Shown here piece after piece: positions 58,033 through 64,000 of a stretch of DNA of 64,000 bases. The notes under the pieces were generated by a model, which saw only the letters and a list, made by a program, of their open reading frames with translations, was not told the origin of the DNA and made no database searches. The translations under genes and the position numbers were made by a program. Source of the stretch: Halolamina pelagica (GTDB lineage: Archaea; Halobacteriota; Halobacteria; Halobacteriales; Haloferacaceae); contig NZ_FOXI01000003.1 of the NCBI RefSeq assembly GCF_900115675.1, positions 62,001 to 126,000 of the forward strand. Direction: 5' to 3'. Positions within the stretch are counted from its first letter, which is position 1, and the number at the start of each line of letters is the position of its first letter.

Positions 58033-59970
58033 ATGGTCGGCCGAACCCTCCCGCTGACCGCGTTCGCCGCGGTGTTCGTCGTCGCCGTGGTGGTCCTGAG
58101 CGCCACGCTCGTCGTCCCCGTCGGCGCGACCGACGACGTCGAGCCCGTGCCGTTCGAGGACACGTTCACCCTCGGCCTCACCGACGAGACGGTTCGGCAG
58201 ACCGAAGCCCGAGGGTTCTCGATCCCCCGGGTGGAGGTGTACTACTCGGCCTACAAGTACGTGGTCGGCTTCAACAGCGTGGGCTCCTACGTCGCCGAGC
58301 AGGGCCGCACCGGCCACGAACAGCGCTTCGGCCAGCCCGTCGCGGCGTTCGTCTCGGACTACGCGGGCGCCAACGCCTCGCTCACCGAGGACGGGTACCT
58401 GACCGCCGACGGGGAGGTGGGCTTCGCCCCCGCCGAGGAGACCGTCGTCGTCGTCGACAGCCGCGCCCGGCTGCCGAGCGGTCCCGTCGCGGTCCCGTTC
58501 TCCGACCGCGACGCCGCGGCCGCGTTCGCCGACGCCTACGGCGGGGAGGTCGTCCCGTGGGAGGCGGTCACCGAGCGGGTCACGGCCCGCGATCCGGCCT
58601 CCGCGTCGGCGCTCCGGGGCGCGGTCGAGAACCGCTCGGCGTGGGCGAACCAGTCCGTCGCCGCGACGACCGACCGCGAGCGATCCACCTCGATCGTCGT
58701 CGGCGAGGACGCCGAGAGCCTCGACGCGGCCGTCGCGGCCGCCCCGCCGAACACGACTGTCGAACTCCCGCCGGGCACGTACCGTACGGACGGCCTGGTC
58801 GTGAACAAGTCGCTGACGATCGCCGGCGCCGGGAACGCGACGACGATCCGGGGCGACGGCAACGGGACCGTGCTCACGATCGCGGCGCCCCGAACCACCC
58901 TGCGGGACCTCCGGATCGACGGCGTCGGCGACGTGGGGAGCCGTCGCAGCATGCTCAACACCTCGGAGATCGAGGGGCTGAACTGGTCGAAGAACGTCGA
59001 GCTCGCCTACGGTCGGGGCGACGCCGCGGTCCGGCTGCTCGACGCCGAGCGCTCGCTCGTCGAGCACGTCTCGGTCGAGACGCCGGCCTCCGGCATCGTC
59101 ACGCTCGACAGCCGGGGCGCGGTGATCCGCGAGTCGGCGGTCGCGGTTTCCGGCGGCACCCAGGAGGGGTTCATGGGGCTGGTCGCGATGTACGAGCCGA
59201 TCGTCGTCGAACGGAGCCGGTTCGCCGGCGGCCGCGACGGGATCTACACCCACCGCGCCGACGGGATCGTCGTCCGGGACAACGAGTTCACCGACCACCG
59301 CTTCGGGATCCACGAGATGTACACCTCCGACTCGCTGCTGCGGAACAACACCGCCCGGGACTCGAACGCCGGCATCTTCCTGATGACGCGGCCCTCGGGC
59401 AACCTCCTCGTCGGCAACGACGTGCGTGACTCTCGCGTCGGCATCTCCACCGCGGGCTCGCGGTCGTACTTCGCGTCGAACGTCGTCGCCGACAACGGCC
59501 GGGGGTTCAACGTCTACAGCTCGCAGTCGCTGTACACCCACAACACCGTCGTCGGCAACGACGTGGGGCTCCGTGCCGGCGACGCGCTCGCGACCAACCT
59601 CCTGACCGCCAACGACATCGTCGGCAACGACCAGGCGGCGACGGCCAGCATCGGCCCGCTGCGCGTCTGGACCGTCGGCGACCGGGGCAACTACTGGGGG
59701 CCGGTCCCGGGCACCGACACCGACGCCGACGGCCACTACGAACGCGCGTTCCGGCCGACCGGCTCGGTCGACGCGCGCGTCCGGACGACCCCCGGCGCGT
59801 GGACGCTCGCGCGCTCGCCGGCGGTCGACCTCGTCCGGACGGTCCAGGAGACCGTCCCGGGCCTGCGTGCGACCGGCGTCGTCGACGTGGCGCCGCGGAC
59901 CACCCCTGCCCGCCCGGAGACGCTCGAAACGCTGCGCGAGCCGGGGAACACGACGGAGGTGGCGGGATGA
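58033..59970 (+). CDS. nosD: NosD beta-helix protein with N-terminal NosL-like domain
   Basis: This is a 645-residue exported protein. After a signal peptide (about 1-34), residues about 40-190 contain two segments resembling NosL (RVEVYYSAYKYVVGFNSVGS and VPFSDRDAAAAFADAYGGEV). From about 225 a right-handed parallel beta-helix of short repeats runs to about 570 (GIYTHRADGIVVRDNEFTDH, NNTARDSNAGIFLM). A longer N-terminal half than classical NosD explains the size. It starts two bases after nosL. Confidence 0.88.
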   Translation: MVGRTLPLTAFAAVFVVAVVVLSATLVVPVGATDDVEPVPFEDTFTLGLTDETVRQTEARGFSIPRVEVYYSAYKYVVGFNSVGSYVAEQGRTGHEQRFGQPVAAFVSDYAGANASLTEDGYLTADGEVGFAPAEETVVVVDSRARLPSGPVAVPFSDRDAAAAFADAYGGEVVPWEAVTERVTARDPASASALRGAVENRSAWANQSVAATTDRERSTSIVVGEDAESLDAAVAAAPPNTTVELPPGTYRTDGLVVNKSLTIAGAGNATTIRGDGNGTVLTIAAPRTTLRDLRIDGVGDVGSRRSMLNTSEIEGLNWSKNVELAYGRGDAAVRLLDAERSLVEHVSVETPASGIVTLDSRGAVIRESAVAVSGGTQEGFMGLVAMYEPIVVERSRFAGGRDGIYTHRADGIVVRDNEFTDHRFGIHEMYTSDSLLRNNTARDSNAGIFLMTRPSGNLLVGNDVRDSRVGISTAGSRSYFASNVVADNGRGFNVYSSQSLYTHNTVVGNDVGLRAGDALATNLLTANDIVGNDQAATASIGPLRVWTVGDRGNYWGPVPGTDTDADGHYERAFRPTGSVDARVRTTPGAWTLARSPAVDLVRTVQETVPGLRATGVVDVAPRTTPARPETLETLREPGNTTEVAG

Positions 59971-60707
59971 GCGACCCCGTGCTCGAGTTCGAGGACGCCT
60001 CGTTCTCCTTCGGCGAGGTGACGATCCTCGACGACGCGAGCCTCGCACTCGACGGCGGGACGTTCGTCGCGCTGGTCGGGGCGAACGGCTCCGGGAAGAC
60101 CACGGCCCTCGAACTGCTCGCCGGCCTGCGACCCCTCGACGCCGGGACTGTCACGCGGCCGACGACGGCCGGCCGGACCGTCGCGTACCTGCCGCAGTCG
60201 CCGCGGTTCCGGCCCGGCTTCACCGTCCGCGAGGTCGTCGAGTTCTACGGCTCGCTGGTCGAGGGCGAGGTCGACACTGACGCGATCCTCGCCCGCGTTG
60301 GACTGGGCGGCGCCGCCGACCGGCGCGTCGACGAGCTCTCCGGCGGGATGGCGCGGCTGCTGGGGCTCGCACAGGCGCTGATCGGCGACCCCCCGGTCGT
60401 CGTCCTCGACGAGCCGACGAGCGGGCTCGACCCGGACATCGCCGACCACATCTTCGAGGCCGCGGCGGCGATGGCCGCCGACGACCGGCTCGTGCTCACG
60501 ACCAGCCACGACCTCGAGGCCGTCTCGCGGTACGCCGATCGAGTGGTCCTGATCGCCAACGGCGAGTTCGTCCTCGACGGCTCGCCCGCGGCGCTGCTCG
60601 AACAGGCCGGTGAGGAGCGCCTCCGCGACGTGTTCTCGGCTGCAGTCGCAGGTCGCGGCCGGGAGGCGGTCGACATCGACGCGCCGACCGACGGGGGTGG
60701 GAAGTGA
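59967..60707 (+). CDS. nosF: ABC transporter ATP-binding protein NosF
   Basis: This is a 246-residue ATPase. The P-loop is GANGSGKTTALELL (about residues 38-51), the Q-loop lies in YLPQSPRF, the ABC signature is LSGGMARL, Walker B is VVVLDEPTSGLDPD, and the switch His is in TTSHDLEAVS. With NosY and NosD it forms the NosDFY transporter that moves sulfur or copper-site components to the outside. It overlaps nosD by ATGA. Confidence 0.9.
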   Translation: MSDPVLEFEDASFSFGEVTILDDASLALDGGTFVALVGANGSGKTTALELLAGLRPLDAGTVTRPTTAGRTVAYLPQSPRFRPGFTVREVVEFYGSLVEGEVDTDAILARVGLGGAADRRVDELSGGMARLLGLAQALIGDPPVVVLDEPTSGLDPDIADHIFEAAAAMAADDRLVLTTSHDLEAVSRYADRVVLIANGEFVLDGSPAALLEQAGEERLRDVFSAAVAGRGREAVDIDAPTDGGGK

Positions 60708-61531
60708 TGCGGGCTCGCCCCGTCGTCGCCGTCGCGAGTCGGGAGGTCCGGACGCTGCTGCGGAACCGGGCGCTGCTTGCGGTCGCGGCGGTGTTCGCGA
60801 TCGTCGTAGTCGGGCTCGGCGGCGCCTCGATGGGCTCGCCCGGCGGCTACGTCTCGCTGACGTACGACCTGCTGCTGCCGGTCGAACTGCTCGTCCCGGT
60901 GCTCGCCTTCGCCGTCGCCTTCCAGTCGATCCGGGGCGACGACGAGCGCGGCACGCTGGCGATCCTCCGGACGTACTCGGTCTCGCGGCTCGAGTACGTT
61001 TTCGGGGTGTTCGTCGGCCGCGCGCTCCCCGCCTTCGTCGTCGTCGTCGCGGCGCTGTCGGCCGCCGGCGTCGTCGCGAGCCTCGGCGCCCCGGAACCGT
61101 CGTCGTTCCTGGCGACGCACTCGGCCGGGGACACGCCGCTGATCTACGGCCGGTTCGTGCTCTTCGCCGGCTGGTACGCCCTCGCGACGGTCGCGTTCGT
61201 GCTCGCGGGCTCAGCGCTCGCCCGGACCGATCGCGAGGCGCTGGCGGCGGGCGTCGGCGTCGTCGTGGTCGTGGCCTTCGTCGCCGACCTCGCGCTCGTG
61301 GCGCTGCTCACGACGGGGTTCGTCGGCGACCTGATCGGCGTGCTGGTCGGACTGGCGCCCGCCAGCGCGTTCCGCGGGCTCGTGCTCGAACTGGCGATCC
61401 GCCCCGCGATCGCGACGGATCCGGGGGTCGCGACGGCCCACCCGCTGGTCAGCGTGATCGGGCTCGCCGGCTGGACCGTGACAGCGTTGGCCGTCGCCGC
61501 TGTGGCGGTCTGGCGGCCGGTCGAACGCTGA
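60707..61531 (+). CDS. nosY: ABC transporter permease NosY
   Basis: This 274-residue permease has six hydrophobic segments. SREVRTLLRNRALLAVAAVF opens it, and FQSIRGDDERGTLAILRTYSVSRLEYVFGV is the coupling-helix region typical of NosY/ABC-2 permeases. Its ATG shares one base with the nosF stop; an in-frame GTG three bases earlier is possible. It ends the nos cluster, and no nosZ follows. Confidence 0.88.
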   Translation: MRARPVVAVASREVRTLLRNRALLAVAAVFAIVVVGLGGASMGSPGGYVSLTYDLLLPVELLVPVLAFAVAFQSIRGDDERGTLAILRTYSVSRLEYVFGVFVGRALPAFVVVVAALSAAGVVASLGAPEPSSFLATHSAGDTPLIYGRFVLFAGWYALATVAFVLAGSALARTDREALAAGVGVVVVVAFVADLALVALLTTGFVGDLIGVLVGLAPASAFRGLVLELAIRPAIATDPGVATAHPLVSVIGLAGWTVTALAVAAVAVWRPVER

Positions 61532-61559
61532 AGCGGGACCGTCGCCAGGGCGCCCGCCG

Positions 61560-61647
61560 TCGAGGCGAGTCGGCGTCAGCGGCCCTGATGCCGAGAAGCA
61601 GTGGCGTCAGTGGGGCTGCTGTCGAGAGGAGCCGGCGTCAGTGGTCG
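61560..61647. repeat. Three degenerate 31-base tandem repeats between convergent genes
   Basis: GGCGTCAG recurs at 61572, 61603 and 61634, exactly 31 bases apart, within partially conserved units that also share CTG-x-TG-x-CGA. The last unit covers the stop codon of the AAA ATPase gene. Confidence 0.6.
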
Positions 61648-62984
61648 TGATCGCCGTGGCTGTGGCCGTGCTCGTGCTCCTGCCCGCCGTCGCCGGCGAT
61701 CGCGGCACCCTCGCCGTCGATCATGTCCATGTTCTTGAGGTTGTCCCGCTCCTCGAACCCCTGGACGGCGTTCATCACGTCGTCCTGGGTGAGTTCGCGG
61801 CGGCCCTCGGTGAGCGCTTGGAGCACTGCCTCCCGCAGCACCATCCGGAGGTCGGAGCCGGTGAGTCCCTCGGTCTCCTCGGCGATGGCCTCGGGGTCGA
61901 ACTCCGCCATCTGCATGTCCCGCGTGACGATGCGGAGGATGTCCGCGCGCATCTGGCGGTCGGGCTTGGGGAAGTTCACGACCTCGTCGAAGCGCCGCCA
62001 GGCGGCGGCGTCGAGCTGGTCGGGGTGGTTGGTCGCGGCCACCGTGAGCACCTCGTCGCGCACCAGCGAGATGTCGTCGATGCTCTTGAGGAGGGTGTTG
62101 ACCGCGCGCTTGAGCGCGGCGTGCTCGTCGGACTTCCGGGTCTTGGCGACGGAGTCGAACTCGTCGATGAACAGGATACACGGCGAGAGCCGCTTGGCGA
62201 CCTCGAACGTCTTCTCGACGTTCTTGGCCGTCTCGCCGAGGTACTGGCTGGTCACCATCGAGAGCTTCACCTCGACGAACGGGAGCCCCAGCTCGTGGGC
62301 CAGCCCCCGGGAGATGGTGGTCTTCCCGGTGCCGGGCGGGCCGACGAAGAGGATCTTCCCGATCTCGCTCAGGCCGATGCTGGCGAGGTAGTCGCGGTTC
62401 TCGATCGCGGTGACGATCTTCTCGACCTCGTCGTTCTGGTCGTTCGTGAGCACCAGATCGTCGAGGGTCGTCTCGATCTCCTCGGGCGCGAGGATGTGGA
62501 CGAGGTCGAGCATCTCGGCGTCGTCGTCCTCGTCGAAGTACTCGTCGAGCAGGGAGTCGATCCAGACGCGGTCGGCCTGGATGGGCTGGTTGTCCTCGCG
62601 GGCCGCCTCGCGACTGACGTCGACGTCGACGTCGCCGGCGTTCTCGGCGGCGTAGGCCAGCGTCGGGTTGGCGGCGAGGCGGTCCTCGTCGCCGTGATCG
62701 AGGTACCACTCGAGCGCCATGTCGGGCTGGGTCAGCGAGATCTCGCCGGAGAACTCCGTCCGCTGGGTGAAGAGCAGATCCGAGACGGCGTCCCACGGGT
62801 GATCGACGCTGGTGGCGGTGCGCGCGCGGTCCTGCGTGACCGTCAGCGGGCGCTCGATCGACCCGTCGGACCAGAACACCTGCCGGTAGCGGGGCGGGAG
62901 GTCGTCCTCGTCGAGGTCGTCCTCCTCGGTGTACGTGTGTGCAGTCAACAGGAACTCTACGACGTCGACGGCGGGGTCGCTCAT
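61638..62984 (-). CDS. AAA family ATPase with His-rich C-terminus
   Basis: This is a 448-residue single-AAA-domain protein. The N-terminal 170 residues are acidic and have no recognised motif. The ATPase core has P-loop GPPGTGKTTISRGLA near residue 216, the Walker B region CILFIDEFDSVAKTR, sensor 1 LTVAATNHPD and arginine-finger region AAWRRFDEVVNFPKPDR. The last 16 residues are GQEHEHGHSHGDHDH-like. Substrate and partners are unknown. Its TATA-like CTTAACC (minus strand, 63009-63015) overlaps the stop codon of the next gene. Confidence 0.85.
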   Translation of the reverse strand: MSDPAVDVVEFLLTAHTYTEEDDLDEDDLPPRYRQVFWSDGSIERPLTVTQDRARTATSVDHPWDAVSDLLFTQRTEFSGEISLTQPDMALEWYLDHGDEDRLAANPTLAYAAENAGDVDVDVSREAAREDNQPIQADRVWIDSLLDEYFDEDDDAEMLDLVHILAPEEIETTLDDLVLTNDQNDEVEKIVTAIENRDYLASIGLSEIGKILFVGPPGTGKTTISRGLAHELGLPFVEVKLSMVTSQYLGETAKNVEKTFEVAKRLSPCILFIDEFDSVAKTRKSDEHAALKRAVNTLLKSIDDISLVRDEVLTVAATNHPDQLDAAAWRRFDEVVNFPKPDRQMRADILRIVTRDMQMAEFDPEAIAEETEGLTGSDLRMVLREAVLQALTEGRRELTQDDVMNAVQGFEERDNLKNMDMIDGEGAAIAGDGGQEHEHGHSHGDHDH

Positions 62985-63008
62985 CCCGATAATGTTGCCG
63001 CCCCAGTC

Positions 63009-63015
63009 GGTTAAG
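63009..63015 (-). promoter_or_regulatory. TATA-like box of the AAA ATPase gene
   Basis: CTTAACC on the minus strand lies 25-31 bases before the start at 62984 and includes the stop codon of the upstream gene. Confidence 0.4.
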
Positions 63016-64000
63016 CGCGTCGGACCCCCACCACTGATCGGGAGTGGACGGACCTGTTCGTTCCGCCACGGTCCAGTCGGGACTCGTCGACGAACATCAC
63101 GACCGCCTGCTCGTGGTAGAGCCCGAGGTCGTAGCGCGTCCGCTCGTAGCCCCGTTCTCCCAGCACCGCCGCCGCCGCCTCGGCCTCGCTGGGGTCGGCG
63201 AACACGACCGGCGGGATCGACGCCCGATCGTCCAGCGCGTCGGCGCCGCGGGCGTACGACGACGGCGCGTCGGCGCGCTCGACGTACCACGCCATCGGCA
63301 GGCGGTTCAGCCACCACCCGAGCCAGTTCTCGCCCTCGCCGGGGGGCGCCGTGTCGATGGACTCGTTGGGCAGGTAGTACTCCTCGCCGTAGAACAGCAC
63401 GCCGTCGTCGGCGGCGGCGTCGACGGTCGCCCGCATCGGCGACAGATCGTCGGACGGCTGGGCCGACTGTGCGAGCACGTTCACGTACAGCGGCGGCGTG
63501 ATCGAGGAGACAGCCAGCACCAGCGGCACCTGCACCGCCGAGAGCACCACCAGCGCGGCGAGCGCGTAGCGGGCGTACCGCCGGCGGGCGTCGGCGTCCG
63601 GGAGGTCGAAACCGAACTCCCACGCCCGTCCGCGAACGAGCGCGACCCACCCGACGGCGGCGGGGACGAGCAGCGGCACCGCGAGGTGGATCGAGATCCA
63701 CGGCGCGGGGATGTCCGTCGCCAGCGGGTAGCCGAGCATCGACGCGGCGCCCCACGCGACCAGCGGGACGACCAGCGGCCGCGACGGCGAGCGGAGCTCC
63801 CGGACGAACGCGTAGCCGGCGCCGACGGCGACGGGGAGCGCGCCCACGAGCAGGTAGCCCCAGAGCTTCCCTGCGTAGATCGGGTAGGAGTGGCTCCGAC
63901 CGCCGGTCCAGAGGCTCGAACTGAACGTCTCCCACGTGCCGACGGTGGCGCGCTCGATCAGCGCGACCCAGCCGACGTCACCCGCCAACGCGGCGCTGAG
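63011..64000 (-). CDS. Polytopic membrane protein, C-terminal part (Agl23/TIGR03663-like?), runs off the right edge
   Basis: The frame is open to the end of the window, so the N-terminus is missing. The visible 329 residues have about four membrane helices (around SYPIYAGKLWGYLLVGALPV, PLVAWGAASMLGY, AVPLLVPAAVGWVALV and YALAALVVLSAVQVPLVL). A C-terminal extracytoplasmic domain contains YVNVLAQSAQPSDDL and ENWLGWWLNRLPMAWYVER. This layout resembles the dolichyl-phosphate sugar transferase-like family TIGR03663 (Agl23) of haloarchaea, recalled with limited certainty. Confidence 0.6.
   Translation of the reverse strand, partial: LSAALAGDVGWVALIERATVGTWETFSSSLWTGGRSHSYPIYAGKLWGYLLVGALPVAVGAGYAFVRELRSPSRPLVVPLVAWGAASMLGYPLATDIPAPWISIHLAVPLLVPAAVGWVALVRGRAWEFGFDLPDADARRRYARYALAALVVLSAVQVPLVLAVSSITPPLYVNVLAQSAQPSDDLSPMRATVDAAADDGVLFYGEEYYLPNESIDTAPPGEGENWLGWWLNRLPMAWYVERADAPSSYARGADALDDRASIPPVVFADPSEAEAAAAVLGERGYERTRYDLGLYHEQAVVMFVDESRLDRGGTNRSVHSRSVVGVRRA

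Noticed and set aside
57997-60048. Open frame of 683 codons on the minus strand opposite nosD
   Set aside because: The nosD frame carries the signal peptide and beta-helix repeats; the opposite frame is Arg/Val-rich shadow sequence.

Overview
The window is GC-rich archaeal chromosome from a haloarchaeon (class Halobacteria). The evidence is strongly acidic proteins, leaderless genes with TATA-like boxes about 26-30 bases before the start codon, an A-type ATP synthase operon, the thermosome, ribosomal proteins L39e, L31e and L18Ae, aIF6, aIF2-beta, prefoldin, SRP54/FtsY, deoxyhypusine synthase, a cdrL-cdrS-ftsZ2 cell-division locus and many Halobacteria-only families. No insertion sequence, prophage or CRISPR array is visible. 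Most of the window reads as core chromosome.

Layout. 1-6.6 kb: end of a surface-anchored propeller protein, a DUF373 membrane protein, a polyprenyl diphosphate synthase, a methyltransferase, a pilin-like protein, and a divergent pair of a secreted protein and a membrane-anchored winged-helix regulator. 6.6-8.4 kb: electron transfer flavoprotein (etfB-etfA). 8.6-16.7 kb: atpHIKECFAB; the expected subunit D gene is absent. 17-18.8 kb: thermosome. 18.9-20.1 kb: a possible small structured RNA, a creatininase-family enzyme and an intron-containing tRNA-Arg(TCT). 20.2-24.1 kb: UPF0200/UPF0201 pair, HPP protein, a two-gene MgtE-like transporter and an MFS permease. 24.2-30.4 kb: protein targeting and translation (SRP54, FtsY, prefoldin alpha, L18Ae, aIF6, L31e, L39e), plus a proteasome-like protein and a PQQ-propeller lipoprotein. 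31.9-36.5 kb: threonine synthase, ftsZ2-cdrS-cdrL, aIF2-beta.

36.5-46.4 kb: a membrane protein/NAD-binding pair, then a seven-gene minus-strand operon coding for a type IV pilus-like machine (five small pilin-like proteins, a PilC/TadC membrane platform, a secretion ATPase), then a membrane glycosyltransferase. 46.7-52.2 kb: zinc alcohol dehydrogenase, FAD oxidoreductase and a DUF4129-DUF58 operon. 52.2-52.7 kb: tRNA-Ser(CGA) followed by three tandem hairpin-forming copies of its own 3' end. 53-57.3 kb: TrkH, fructosamine kinase, deoxyhypusine synthase and a Nif3-like protein. 57.4-61.5 kb: nosL-nosD-nosF-nosY, copper-centre maturation genes without an adjacent nosZ. 61.6-64 kb: an AAA ATPase and the C-terminal part of a membrane protein running off the right edge.

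The observations I rate highest are: the tRNA-Ser tail repeats, with a weaker parallel behind tRNA-Arg; the GTAAGACG operator set in front of cdrS-ftsZ2; the tRNA-Arg intron; the three-hairpin candidate RNA at about 18.9-19.0 kb; the missing atpD; and the nos genes without nosZ. I see no convincing wholly new multi-gene system. The pilin cluster and the tRNA-tail repeats are the least understood parts.
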